A stretch of 64,000 nucleotides of DNA, taken from Alsobacter sp045348435 (GTDB lineage Bacteria; Pseudomonadota; Alphaproteobacteria; Rhizobiales; Beijerinckiaceae). Below the pieces are notes generated by a model. That model worked only from the letters and a program-made list of their open reading frames with translations, was not told the origin of the DNA and did not search any database. The DNA is taken from assembly GCF_045348435.1 (NCBI RefSeq), contig NZ_CP157484.1, forward strand, positions 2,294,001 through 2,358,000. Reading direction: 5' to 3'. The position numbers and the translations under genes are program-made. Below, piece after piece: positions 8,659 through 17,344 of this stretch. The stretch's first letter is position 1, and every line of letters begins with the position of its first letter.

Positions 8659-10110
8659 ATGTTGAGCGAGACCGGACTGCTGCGGCGACAAAACCTGATC
8701 GACGGCGCCTGGCGGGACGCGCGCAGCGGCGCTGCCCTCGACGTCATCGACCCGGCCACTGGCGCTGTGATCGGCGTCGTACCGGATTCCGGCGCACCGG
8801 ACGCGCGCGACGCGATCGCGGCGGCCGAGGCGGCCTTCGGGCCCTGGCGGGCGAAGACGCATGCCGAGCGCGCCGCCTTGCTGGAGCGCTGGCATTCCTT
8901 GATGCTGGACGAGATCGACTCGCTGGCGCTGATCCTCACCACCGAGCAGGGCAAGCCGCTGGCCGAGGCCAAGGGCGAGATCCGATACGGCGCGTCCTTC
9001 GTGAAATGGTTCGCCGAAGAGGCGCGCCGGATCGGCGGTTCGACCATCCCGTCGCCGACCCCGGACCGCCGCATCTTGGTGCTCAAGGAACCGGTCGGCG
9101 TATGCGGGATCGTGACCCCGTGGAATTTCCCCAACGCGATGATCACCCGCAAGGTCGCGCCCGCGCTGGCGGCGGGCTGCACGGTGGTGATCAAGCCCTC
9201 CGAACTGACGCCCTTCTCGGCGCTGGCGCTGGGGGTCCTCGCCGAGCGAGCCGGCATCCCGGCGGGCGTGATCAACATCGTGACCGGCATGCCGGCCGGC
9301 ATCGGAGCGGAACTCACCGGCAATCCGGCCGTGCGCAAGATCTCGTTCACGGGCTCGACGCGCGTGGGCGCGCTGCTGATGCGGCAAGCCGCCGACACCA
9401 TCAAGCGGCTCAGCCTGGAGCTCGGCGGCAACGCGCCCTTCATCGTGTTCGACGACGCCGATCTCGACCGGGCCGTGGACGGCGTGATCGCCTCCAAGTT
9501 CCGCAATGGCGGCCAGACCTGCGTTTGCGCCAACCGCATCCTGGTCCACTGCGCCATCTACGACGCCTTTGCGGAGCGGCTCTCGGCGCGGGTGTCGGCC
9601 ATGAAGGTCGGGCGCGGCACGCTGGCTGGCGTCGACATCGGCCCGATGATCAACGCCTCCGCGCTGGAGAAGATCGAGCGCCACGTCTCCGACGCGCTCG
9701 CCAAGGGCGCCAGAACGCTCTCGATCCGGCCCGCGACGCCGAATGGCGGCTTCTACACGGCCCCGGTCGTCCTCGGGGACGCGAACACGGACATGCTGCT
9801 GGCCGGCGAGGAAACATTCGGCCCCGTGGCGCCGCTGTTTCGCTTCGAAACCGAGGCCGAGGCGCTGTCCATCGCGAACGGCACGCCCTATGGCCTGGCG
9901 GCCTACTTCTTCACCGAGAATCTGAAGCGCGCTTGGCGCGTGGGCGAGGCGCTGGAATTCGGCATGGTGGGGCTCAACACGGGCGCCATCTCGACGGAGG
10001 TCGCGCCCTTCGGGGGCGTCAAGCAGTCCGGGCTGGGCCGAGAGGGCGCCCAGGTCGGGATCGAGGAATACCTCGAGACCAAGAGCTTCCACATGGGCGG
10101 GCTGGACTGA
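8659..10110 (+). CDS. gabD: NAD(P)-dependent succinate-semialdehyde dehydrogenase-like ALDH
   Basis: A 483-residue ALDH of the exact size of GabD. It has NLIDGAWRDARSG near the N-terminus, PWNFPNAMITRKVAPALAAG (Asn near 156), LELGGNAPFIVFDDADLDRA (Glu near 253), NGGQTCVCANR (catalytic Cys near 287, with a second Cys two residues on as in bacterial SSADHs) and APFGGVKQSGLGREG near the C-terminus. It would oxidise succinate semialdehyde or a homologous omega-semialdehyde. The start lies 17 bp after the previous stop. It is the last gene of the 4782-10110 operon, followed by a terminator-like palindrome. The symbol is by similarity only. Confidence 0.88.
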   Translation: MLSETGLLRRQNLIDGAWRDARSGAALDVIDPATGAVIGVVPDSGAPDARDAIAAAEAAFGPWRAKTHAERAALLERWHSLMLDEIDSLALILTTEQGKPLAEAKGEIRYGASFVKWFAEEARRIGGSTIPSPTPDRRILVLKEPVGVCGIVTPWNFPNAMITRKVAPALAAGCTVVIKPSELTPFSALALGVLAERAGIPAGVINIVTGMPAGIGAELTGNPAVRKISFTGSTRVGALLMRQAADTIKRLSLELGGNAPFIVFDDADLDRAVDGVIASKFRNGGQTCVCANRILVHCAIYDAFAERLSARVSAMKVGRGTLAGVDIGPMINASALEKIERHVSDALAKGARTLSIRPATPNGGFYTAPVVLGDANTDMLLAGEETFGPVAPLFRFETEAEALSIANGTPYGLAAYFFTENLKRAWRVGEALEFGMVGLNTGAISTEVAPFGGVKQSGLGREGAQVGIEEYLETKSFHMGGLD

Positions 10111-10117
10111 CCCGAAG

Positions 10118-10140
10118 GGGCGGCTCGCGAGCCGCCCTTT
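10118..10140. terminator. Intrinsic terminator between gabD-like and oxidase genes
   Basis: A perfect 20-bp palindrome (10-bp arms, GGGCGGCTCG and its complement) followed by TTT on the plus strand. It starts 7 bp after the gabD-like stop and lies between two convergent genes, so it probably ends the plus-strand operon and may also act on the opposite strand. Confidence 0.75.
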
Positions 10141-10149
10141 AACGGGGCT

Positions 10150-11430
10150 CTACTGAAACCGGTCGAGGAGCTTGTAGTAGAGCCCGACCATGGGCAGGAA
10201 CCAGGGTTGCCCGAGATGGCCGGGCACCGCCGGCCAGCCCAGTCCCTTGACCGGGTTCCGGTCCTCCTTGCCGAGCATGGCCTCCGCGATCAGCGACCCC
10301 AGGTAGCCCGACATCTGCGCGCCATGGCCCGAATAGCCCATTGCGTACCAGAGGCCGTCATCGTTGCGCCCGGCGCGCGGGAATCGGTCCTTCGTCATGT
10401 CGACGAGACCGCCCCAGCAATAGTCGACCGGAACGTGTGCGAGCTGGGGAAATATATTGGCGAGGCTGGCCTGCAGGATCGCGCCGCTTCTGGCGTCCGA
10501 TTGCTGGTTCGACACGGCCGAGAAACGCGCGCGGCCGCCGAACATCAGACGTCGGTCCGGTGACAACCTGAAGTAGTTGCCGATGTTCATCGACGTCACG
10601 AATGTCCGCTCGCGAGGGATGGCGGCGGCGATCTCCGCGTCCGTGAGCGGGCGCGTGGCGAGGATGAAGCTTCCAACCGGGACGATGCGACGGCGAAACC
10701 AGCCGAAGGCGCCCGACGTGTAGGCGCCCGTGGCGACCAGCACCTCGCCGGCCCGGACTGCGCCCCGCGGCGTCTCAAGCACGCGCTTGCCGCCGTCGCG
10801 CCGCAACGCAGTGACGGGCGCGTTCTCGAACACGGTAGCGCCGTGCCGCACGGCCGCCTCGGCGAGGCCGACCGCGAGGCGGCCCATATGGGCGACCGCG
10901 CTCTTCCTGGACAGCATCGCGCCATGAAAGGCGTCCGAGCGAACTTCGCCGGCCAGGTCGGCCCGGGTGAGAAGGGCGGTGTCGGGGTCGACCTCCCGGT
11001 TCACGATCTCGAAATTGCGGGCGATAGCGTCGAAATGCGCCGGCTTGGACGCGAGCTTCAGCTTCCCGACGCGCTTGAAGTTACAATCGATGCCTTCTTC
11101 GGCGACCGTGGCCTCGACGAAATCCACCGAGGCGTCGAAGGCGCGGTAGAGAGCGGTGGCGCGCTCGGCGCCGAGATGCGCCTTGGCGGCCGCGAACGAG
11201 TGCGAAACGCCGTTGTTGAGATGGCCGCCATTGCGGCCCGAGGCGCCCGAACCCACCGTGCCGGCCTCCAGAAGCGCGACTTTCGCGCCCGACATGGCGA
11301 GCGTGCGCGCCGCCGACAGGCCGGTGAAGCCGCCGCCCACGACGGCGACGTCGTAGGTTCCCTCGGCCGGCCCGGCGGTCCCGCCCGTGAAGGCGGGCGC
11401 GGTGTCGTGCCAGTAGGACGCGAAGCGCAT
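10150..11430 (-). CDS. FAD-dependent amine oxidoreductase, gamma-glutamylputrescine oxidase-like (PuuB/OrdL type)
   Basis: A 426-residue DAO-family flavoprotein of the same length as PuuB. The dinucleotide-binding motif is AVVGGGFTGLSAARTLA near residues 30-46. A SGRNGGHLNNGVSHSF segment follows, as expected for the FAD-linked region in this subgroup, and YAMGYSGHGAQMSGYLG lies near the C-terminus. PuuB-like enzymes oxidise a primary or secondary amine to an aldehyde. ATG 11430 was preferred because GAGG lies upstream and homology begins with RFASYWHDTAP; the longer reading would overlap the HAD gene. It lies 10 bp after the HAD stop, so the two are cotranscribed. Confidence 0.87.
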   Translation of the reverse strand: MRFASYWHDTAPAFTGGTAGPAEGTYDVAVVGGGFTGLSAARTLAMSGAKVALLEAGTVGSGASGRNGGHLNNGVSHSFAAAKAHLGAERATALYRAFDASVDFVEATVAEEGIDCNFKRVGKLKLASKPAHFDAIARNFEIVNREVDPDTALLTRADLAGEVRSDAFHGAMLSRKSAVAHMGRLAVGLAEAAVRHGATVFENAPVTALRRDGGKRVLETPRGAVRAGEVLVATGAYTSGAFGWFRRRIVPVGSFILATRPLTDAEIAAAIPRERTFVTSMNIGNYFRLSPDRRLMFGGRARFSAVSNQQSDARSGAILQASLANIFPQLAHVPVDYCWGGLVDMTKDRFPRAGRNDDGLWYAMGYSGHGAQMSGYLGSLIAEAMLGKEDRNPVKGLGWPAVPGHLGQPWFLPMVGLYYKLLDRFQ

Positions 11431-11440
11431 GGCGTGATCC

Positions 11441-12109
11441 TCAGAGGCCCAGGACGCCGGGAAGGTCGGAGATGCCCTTGATCTCGACGTAGTCGTAATA
11501 GGGGTTGGCCGGCTCATGGCCGCGATTGACCCAGACCTTGTGCTTGATGCCCAGGTCATAGGCCGACATCAGATCGTAGCGGAACGAGGACGAGCAATGC
11601 ATCACGTCCTCCGGATTGCAGCCGAGCATGTCGAACATGTATTCGAAAGCCTGGAAACGCGGCTTGTAGGCGTTGGCTTGCTGCGCGGTGAAGACCCTGT
11701 GGAAGGGCGCGCCGAGCTTCTCGACATTGTGCATGATCTGGTCGTCGGACGCGTTGGAGAGGATCACCAGCGGGATCTCCTTGGCGACCGTGGCGAGGCC
11801 CGCCGGCACGTCGGGGTGAGGACCCCAGCTCGGCACGCGCTCATAAATCGCCCGGGCGTCTTCGGGGCGGAACGAAACGCCGTTCTTGCGGCAGGTCCGC
11901 TCGACGGCGTTGTGCACCACCTCCGCGTACGGCTTCCAGGCTCCGAGGATCTCGTCCAGCCGATAGGCCGCGAAGTTCTTGATGAACTTCGCCATGCGGG
12001 GCTCGTCCAGCGCGGGCCCGTAGATCTCGCGCGCGGCTTCGGCCATCTGGAAGTTGGTCAGCGTGCCGTAGCAGTCGAACGTGATGTACTTTGGCCGAAA
12101 GCTGGTCAT
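11441..12109 (-). CDS. Haloacid dehalogenase type II-like HAD hydrolase (copy 1)
   Basis: A 222-residue HAD protein with the type II L-2-haloacid dehalogenase form of motif I (FDCYGTLTN, nucleophile Asp near residue 11), motif II LSNASDDQ, motif III Lys in AYKPRFQAFEYM and motif IV HCSSSFRYDLMSAYDLGI. The family displaces halide or phosphate through an aspartyl-ester intermediate. In catabolic clusters without halogenated substrates the true role is often unknown. It is the first gene of a two-gene minus-strand unit with the PuuB-like oxidase. A second HAD protein of the same subfamily is at 14862. Confidence 0.85.
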   Translation of the reverse strand: MTSFRPKYITFDCYGTLTNFQMAEAAREIYGPALDEPRMAKFIKNFAAYRLDEILGAWKPYAEVVHNAVERTCRKNGVSFRPEDARAIYERVPSWGPHPDVPAGLATVAKEIPLVILSNASDDQIMHNVEKLGAPFHRVFTAQQANAYKPRFQAFEYMFDMLGCNPEDVMHCSSSFRYDLMSAYDLGIKHKVWVNRGHEPANPYYDYVEIKGISDLPGVLGL

Positions 12110-12384
12110 GACGGGCGTCCTTGGCTAGGTCCGACGGTTCCCCGGAAGGATAGGAGCCCTCGGAAAGAGGCATCGCCGGAATAGCGGCCCGACGAACGCA
12201 GATCCTGCCGTATCGCAAAAGCGGAGCCGCAGAGAGTTGCGTCGCGTCCGGATGGCTTAGCCGCGGGCGCCCCCTGAGCCTGGCATAAACTGCGGCGCGG
12301 ACCACTCGGAATGACGCAACCTTGCGCCGCCAAGGCGCAATGGAGCGCAAACAGTCGGCCGCTCGGCGCTACCGTTTCGGCATC
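12110..12384. other. Divergent promoter region between HAD/oxidase unit and GNAT copy 2
   Basis: A 275-bp non-coding gap between divergent genes. Near its right end is a dyad TTGCGCC-N5-GGCGCAA at 12322-12340. In-frame ATGs at 12322 and 12340 exist for the downstream GNAT, but they fall in or beside this dyad and precede the conserved region, so I treat this stretch as regulatory. Nothing else is recognisable. Confidence 0.4.
12322..12340. promoter_or_regulatory. Inverted repeat upstream of GNAT copy 2
   Basis: TTGCGCC, 5-bp spacer, GGCGCAA: a perfect 7-bp dyad located 45 bp before the chosen ATG of the acetyltransferase, a reasonable operator position. The regulator is unknown. Confidence 0.4.
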
Positions 12385-13239
12385 ATGACGAACCGGACTG
12401 CACATTCTCTTCGGCCCCCCGTGACGATCGCCGCTCTTGGTCCGGAGCACCTGAGCGGCGCGGTCGCCCTTTCGCGTCAGGCCGGATGGCCCCACCGGCT
12501 CGAGGACTGGGAGCTCGTGCTGGGGCTGAGCCGAGGCTTCGGCGCATTTGCGAACGGGCGTCTGGTCGGAACCGCGCTGGCCACGCTCTACGGAGACGAT
12601 GTTGCGACGATCAACATGGTCATCGTGGACGAGAGCCTGAGAGGGCAGGGGGTAGGCCGCCGCCTGATGGCCGCGGCGCTCGACGCCGCCGCCGGCGAAC
12701 AGCGCCTGATCGCCACGAAGGATGGCCTGCCGCTGTACGAGAAGCTCGGCTTCCAGGCCACGGGCCAGATCTGGCAGCACCAGGGCGTCACTCCTTCGTT
12801 CGCTCCGGGAGCGGCCGACATTCAATGGCTGCACGCAGGGAGCGACCTTGACCGGATTGCGGCCTGCGATCGCGCCGCTTGCGGAATGGACCGCGGCTTG
12901 CTGCTGAGCGTCTTAGCCGCGGCAGGCTCCCTGGCGGTCTTGCGCGATGGCGACGCCGTCCTGGGCTTCGCGGGCCTGCGGGCCTTCGGACGCGGCGAAG
13001 TCGTCGGGCCGGTCGTCGCCGCATCGCAGGACGCCGCTCGAACGCTCATCGCGGCCGCGTTCGCCCGCAAGGGCGCCGGCCTCGTCCGCGTCGATACGCC
13101 AGACCCGGAACTCGGGGCCTGGCTCGCCAGCCTGGGCCTCCCGGTTGTCGGCGGCGGCGTCACGATGGTTCGACATGCGCGGCCGCGCCGGGCCACCCCA
13201 TTCCAGACTTTTGCGCTCGCCAGCCAGGCTTTGGGCTGA
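12385..13239 (+). CDS. YitH-like tandem GNAT acetyltransferase (copy 2)
   Basis: A 284-residue protein with a canonical acetyl-CoA binding motif RGQGVGRRLM near residue 86 in its N-terminal GNAT fold. A C-terminal Acetyltransf_18-like half follows (FGRGEVVGPVVA, then LVRVDTPDPELGAWLASLGL). It is paralogous to the protein at 3651 over its whole length and keeps the better-preserved motif. The start was set at ATG 12385, after the dyad at 12322-12340; no good ribosome binding site is seen for any candidate, so the start is uncertain. The stop is 14 bp before the aminotransferase ATG, so the two form an operon. Confidence 0.83.
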   Translation: MTNRTAHSLRPPVTIAALGPEHLSGAVALSRQAGWPHRLEDWELVLGLSRGFGAFANGRLVGTALATLYGDDVATINMVIVDESLRGQGVGRRLMAAALDAAAGEQRLIATKDGLPLYEKLGFQATGQIWQHQGVTPSFAPGAADIQWLHAGSDLDRIAACDRAACGMDRGLLLSVLAAAGSLAVLRDGDAVLGFAGLRAFGRGEVVGPVVAASQDAARTLIAAAFARKGAGLVRVDTPDPELGAWLASLGLPVVGGGVTMVRHARPRRATPFQTFALASQALG

Positions 13240-13253
13240 AACCGGAGACACCC

Positions 13254-14627
13254 ATGTCCAGCAACTCCCTGGTCGAACTCGACCGTCTCCACCTGGTCCA
13301 TCCGGTGGCGTCCTACCGTGGCCACGAGCGGGCCGGCGTGCGCGTGCTGAAGTCCGCGAAGGGCGCCACGGTGACGGACTCGACAGGCCATACCATGGTG
13401 GACGGCTTTGCGGGCCTGTGGTGCGTGAACGTCGGCTACGGCGTCGACAGCATCGTGGAGGCCGCCGCCACGCAGATGCGCGAACTCTCCTACGCGACGG
13501 GCTATTTCGGCCTCGGCTCCGAGCCCGCCATTCGGCTTGCGGCGGAACTCGCCGAGCGCGCGCCGGGTGACCTGAACCACGTCTATTTCACGCTGGGCGG
13601 CTCGGACGCCGTGGACAGCACCGTGCGCTTCGTCCGCTACTACCAGATCGCGCGTGGCAAGCCGGAGAAGGACCAGTTCATCTCGGTGGAGCAGGGCTAC
13701 CACGGCTCGTCCACCGTCGGGGCCGGCCTGACGGCGCTGCCGGTGTTCCACCAGGGCTTTGGCGTACCGTTCAGCTGGCAGCACAAAATTCCGTCGCACT
13801 ACTCCTACCGGAACCCTGCCGGGCAGGGCGCGGCGGCCATCATCGCGGCCTCCATGGCGGCGCTGCGCGCCAAGGTCGAGGAACTCGGGCAGGACCGCGT
13901 CGCCGCATTTTATGTCGAGCCGATCCAGGGCTCCGGCGGCGTGCTGGTGCCGCCGCCCGGCTGGATGAAAGCCATGCGCGACCTGTGCCGGGACCTCGAC
14001 ATCCTGTTCGTGGCCGATGAGGTCATCACGGGATTCGGCCGCACCGGCCCGCTCTTCGCCTGCGACGACGAGGGTATCGTGCCCGACCTGATGACCACCG
14101 CCAAAGGCCTCACATCCGGCTACGTGCCGATGGGCGCTGTGATGATGTCCGACCACCTCTACGAAACGATCGCGGACGCGGCCGGCGATGGAACCGTGGG
14201 GCACGGATATACCTACTCGGCCCACCCGGTGAGCGCCGCCGTCGCCCTCGAGGTGCTTCGGCTTTATGAAGGCGGCCTGCTCGCCAACGGCCGGAAGGCC
14301 GGCGCGCGGCTCATGGCGGGCCTGAACGGCCTCGCGGACCACCCGCTGGTGGGCGAGGTGCGCGGGCGCGGAATGCTGGCGGCCATCGAACTGGTGACCG
14401 ACAAGGCGCGCAAGACGCCGCTGCCCGCAGCGGCCGCGCCGGCTCGCCGGGTCTTCGACCGCGCTTGGAACAACGGTCTGGTGATCCGCGCCTTCGCGAA
14501 CGGCGTGCTGGGCTATGCTCCGCCGTTGTGCTGCACTGACGCCGAGATCGACGCGATCGTCGAGCGCACCCGCATGACGCTGGACCAAACGCTGGAAGAC
14601 CCTGACGTGCGCGCCGCAATGGCGTGA
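13254..14627 (+). CDS. Class III (omega) aminotransferase, PLP-dependent
   Basis: A 457-residue fold-type I aminotransferase of the omega-amino acid/diamine group. FVADEVITGFGRTG carries the PLP-ring Asp near 254, and MTTAKGLTSGYVPMGAV carries the Schiff-base Lys near 285. GLWCVNVGYG and TLGGSDAVDSTVRFVRYY near the N-terminus match the putrescine/beta-alanine:pyruvate aminotransferase subgroup. It would move the terminal amino group of an amine or omega-amino acid to pyruvate or another 2-oxo acid, producing the aldehyde used by the ALDHs of the island. The start follows GGAGA. Fine substrate specificity cannot be told. Confidence 0.9.
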   Translation: MSSNSLVELDRLHLVHPVASYRGHERAGVRVLKSAKGATVTDSTGHTMVDGFAGLWCVNVGYGVDSIVEAAATQMRELSYATGYFGLGSEPAIRLAAELAERAPGDLNHVYFTLGGSDAVDSTVRFVRYYQIARGKPEKDQFISVEQGYHGSSTVGAGLTALPVFHQGFGVPFSWQHKIPSHYSYRNPAGQGAAAIIAASMAALRAKVEELGQDRVAAFYVEPIQGSGGVLVPPPGWMKAMRDLCRDLDILFVADEVITGFGRTGPLFACDDEGIVPDLMTTAKGLTSGYVPMGAVMMSDHLYETIADAAGDGTVGHGYTYSAHPVSAAVALEVLRLYEGGLLANGRKAGARLMAGLNGLADHPLVGEVRGRGMLAAIELVTDKARKTPLPAAAAPARRVFDRAWNNGLVIRAFANGVLGYAPPLCCTDAEIDAIVERTRMTLDQTLEDPDVRAAMA

Positions 14628-14861
14628 GCGGGCCGCGTCGCCGTTATGTCGGCGCACGCGCGAATACAGAATTTTGTGCTGCGCGGCTTCGCGGTTTCAG
14701 CGACTCCCACAGCGCCGGGCTGAGACACTGAGCTGACGGTTGCATCACGGGCTCGGTTCCGAACGCCCAGAGGGCGATCAAGCATGGCGAGCAGGTCTTG
14801 GCGAAGACCTGCGCAGATCATGCGGCGAGCGCGGCCGGGCACCAATGGCAGGGGACTGCAC
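14628..14861. other. Non-coding gap before second HAD gene
   Basis: A 234-bp gap with no supported gene. It includes a locally AT-rich segment (around 14664-14680) that could hold the promoter of the unit starting at 14862. No clear terminator follows the aminotransferase. Confidence 0.3.
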
Positions 14862-15578
14862 GTGGCGAAGAGCTTGAGCTCATTCCGGTACATGACTTTC
14901 GACGTGGTCGGCACGCTGATCGACTTCGAGGGCGGCATCAAGGATTGCCTGGCCGCGATCGCGGCTGAATCCGGCGTGGCGGTCGATGGCGAGGAAGCGC
15001 TGGGGTTCTACCGCGAGGCGCGCTACTCGCCCGAGGCGCAGCGCTTTCCTGACGACCTGGCCCGCGTCTACCTGAGCATCGCCCCGAAGATCGGCCTGCC
15101 GGCCGAGCAGCGCTACGGCGAACGGCTGCGCGCGTCCGCGGCGGTGTGGAAAGGTTTCCCGGACAGCGCCCAGGCGCTCGCCAGGCTCGCCAAGCGCTAC
15201 AAGCTGATCGCGATGACCAACGCCCAGCGTTGGGCGTATGAGCACTTCGCAGACGCGCTCGGGCGTCCCTTCCATGCAGCGTTCACGACGGACGACACCG
15301 GTACGGAAAAGCCGGATCCGGCCTTTTTCAACCACGTGTTCGCGTTCGTTGAAGGCGAGGGCGGCCGCAAGGACGACATCCTCCACGTGGCGCAGAGCCA
15401 GTATCACGACATCGGGATTTCCCGGTCGCTCGGCATGACCAACTGCTGGATCCAGCGTCGGCATGCACAACCCGGCTACGGCGGCACCATCGAACCCGAG
15501 CGCTTCACCGAGCCTGACTACCACTTCACGTCCTTGGGCGAGCTCGCCGACGCCGTGGCGCGCAAGGCGGGACTGTAG
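14862..15578 (+). CDS. Haloacid dehalogenase type II-like HAD hydrolase (copy 2)
   Basis: A 238-residue HAD protein. Motif I is FDVVGTLID, with the nucleophile Asp but Val where phosphatases have a second Asp, as in non-phosphatase HADs. Motif II is AMTNAQRW, motif III is TEKPDPAFFNHVF, and a QSQYHDIGISRSLGM segment aligns with motif IV of the copy at 11441. The GTG at 14862 was chosen because AGGGGA precedes it and the HAD fold starts within 12 residues; an ATG at 14784 would add a basic non-homologous tail. It is followed by the ABC uptake operon, suggesting shared expression. Confidence 0.82.
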   Translation: MAKSLSSFRYMTFDVVGTLIDFEGGIKDCLAAIAAESGVAVDGEEALGFYREARYSPEAQRFPDDLARVYLSIAPKIGLPAEQRYGERLRASAAVWKGFPDSAQALARLAKRYKLIAMTNAQRWAYEHFADALGRPFHAAFTTDDTGTEKPDPAFFNHVFAFVEGEGGRKDDILHVAQSQYHDIGISRSLGMTNCWIQRRHAQPGYGGTIEPERFTEPDYHFTSLGELADAVARKAGL

Positions 15579-15595
15579 CGCCGCGAAAGAGCCGA

Positions 15596-15613
15596 TGGGG
15601 CGTCAGCGCCCCA
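15596..15613 (+). other. Stem-loop upstream of binding-protein gene
   Basis: TGGGGCG-TCAG-CGCCCCA: a 7-bp stem with a 4-nt loop between the HAD stop and the binding-protein GTG, without a T-run. It could be a weak terminator or an RNA-stability element. Confidence 0.35.
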
Positions 15614-15646
15614 CGCGTGACGTCAACGAGAAGGAAGGGGAACCTC

Positions 15647-17260
15647 GTGACCGACAACACAAACGCCAATTGGACCAAGCGCGACGACGCCATGGTCGAG
15701 AACGCAATCCGCCGCGGCGCGACGCGGCGTGAGCTCATGCAGATGATGCTGGCGGGCGGCATGGCGACCGCGGCCGGCGCCGCCGTTTTCGGCCGCGCCA
15801 CCGAGGCCGTCGCCCAGACGCCGGTTTCCGGCGGCAACCTGAGGGCGGCGGGCTGGTCCTCCTCTACGGCTGACACGCTCGACCCCGCCAAGGCGTCCCT
15901 GTCGACCGACTACGTGCGCTGCTGCGCGTTCTACAACAGGCTCACCTTCATCGATAAGGCCGGCGTCGCTCAGATGGAGCTTGCTGAAAGCTTCGACACC
16001 AAGGACGCCAAGGTCTGGACGATCAAGCTCCGCAAGGACGTGACCTTCCACAACGGCAAGACCCTGTCGTCCGCCGACGTGGTCTACTCGCTCAAGCGTC
16101 ACCTCGACCCCGCCGTCGGCTCCAAGGTCAATTCCATCGCCAAGCAGATCACCGAGGTCAAGCCGGTCGACGCCCTCACGGTCGAGGTCACGCTGGCGAG
16201 CCCGAACGCCGACCTGCCCACCATCCTGGGCACGCACCACTTCATGATCATCGCTGAAGGCGCTACGGACTTCTCGAAGGCGAACGGCACGGGCGCTTTC
16301 ACGTGCCAGACCTTCGAGCCGGGCGTGCGCTCGGTGGGAGTGCGAAACAAGAACTACTGGAAGAGCCAGAAGGCTCATCTCGAATCCTTCGAGTTCTTCG
16401 CCATTCCGGATGACCCGGCGCGCGTCAACGCCCTTCTGTCGGGCGACATCCAGCTTGCGGGCTCGATCAATCCGCGCTCGATCCGCCTGGTCGAGAGCCA
16501 GCCCGGCGTGGTGCTGTCCAAGACGACGTCGGGCAACTACACCAACCTGAACATGCGCCTCGACATGGCGCCCGGCGACAAGGCCGGCTTCGTCGAGGGC
16601 GTGAAGCACCTGCTCAACCGCGAGCAGATCCAGAAGTCGGCGCTGCGCGGCCTGGCTGAAATCGCCAACGACCAGCCGGTGCCGCCGTCGCATCCCTACT
16701 TCAACGCCGAGCTGAAGCCGAAGGCGTTTGATCCCGAAAAGGCGAAGTCGCTGTTCCAGAAGGCCGGCGTGCTCGGCCAGGCGATTCCGGTCGTCGCCTC
16801 GGACGCGGCCTCCTCCTCGGTGGACATGGCTGTCGTCCTGCAGCAAGCGGGCGCCAATATCGGCATGAACTTCGACGTCAAGAAGGTACCGTCGGACGGT
16901 TACTGGTCGAACTATTGGCTGAAGGCGCCGGTTCACTTCGGCAACATCAACCCGCGGCCGACGCCCGACATCCTGTTCTCGCTGCTGTACGCCACGTCGG
17001 CTCCCTGGAACGAAAGCCAGTACAAGTCGGAGAAGTTCGACCGCATGCTGGTGGAAGCGCGCGGGCTCCTCGACCAAGGAAAGCGCAAGCAGATCTACGG
17101 CGAGATGCAGGCCATGATCGCCAACGAGGCGGGCACGGCCATTCCGGTCTGGATCTCCAACGTGGACGCGCTCTCCTCCAAGCTGCGCGGACTTGAGGCG
17201 AACCCGCTCGGCGGCATGATGGGCTACGCCTTCGCGGAGTATGTCTGGCTGGCCGCCTGA
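15647..17260 (+). CDS. ABC transporter substrate-binding protein, family 5 (peptide/opine/nickel type), Tat-exported
   Basis: A 537-residue periplasmic binding protein. The N-terminus carries a twin-arginine signal (TRRELMQMML with the RR at residues 27-28, then an Ala/Gly-rich hydrophobic stretch ending AVAQ), so export is by Tat. The mature protein has the family-5 layout: TLDPAKAS, WTIKLRKDVTFHNGKTLSSA near 130, then the C-terminal lobe. This family delivers oligopeptides, opines or related amino compounds to DppBC-type permeases. The GTG at 15647 is preceded by a strong AAGGAAGGGG. It is the first gene of a complete transporter operon ending at 20795. Confidence 0.9.
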   Translation: MTDNTNANWTKRDDAMVENAIRRGATRRELMQMMLAGGMATAAGAAVFGRATEAVAQTPVSGGNLRAAGWSSSTADTLDPAKASLSTDYVRCCAFYNRLTFIDKAGVAQMELAESFDTKDAKVWTIKLRKDVTFHNGKTLSSADVVYSLKRHLDPAVGSKVNSIAKQITEVKPVDALTVEVTLASPNADLPTILGTHHFMIIAEGATDFSKANGTGAFTCQTFEPGVRSVGVRNKNYWKSQKAHLESFEFFAIPDDPARVNALLSGDIQLAGSINPRSIRLVESQPGVVLSKTTSGNYTNLNMRLDMAPGDKAGFVEGVKHLLNREQIQKSALRGLAEIANDQPVPPSHPYFNAELKPKAFDPEKAKSLFQKAGVLGQAIPVVASDAASSSVDMAVVLQQAGANIGMNFDVKKVPSDGYWSNYWLKAPVHFGNINPRPTPDILFSLLYATSAPWNESQYKSEKFDRMLVEARGLLDQGKRKQIYGEMQAMIANEAGTAIPVWISNVDALSSKLRGLEANPLGGMMGYAFAEYVWLAA

Positions 17261-17277
17261 GGCCCGTCTCTTGCATG

Positions 17278-17307
17278 CCGGGAGGCGACCCCGTCGTCGC
17301 CTCCCGG
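17278..17307 (+). other. Stable stem-loop between binding-protein and permease genes
   Basis: CCGGGAGGCGAC, 6-nt loop, then the exact complement: a perfect 12-bp stem starting 17 bp after the binding-protein stop. No T-run follows. In ABC operons such hairpins typically protect the upstream mRNA and lower expression of the permeases relative to the binding protein (known for malE-malF-type junctions). Confidence 0.7.
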
Positions 17308-17344
17308 ACGACAGTCCCGAGCAGGAGCCAGCCCCATACCGCTC

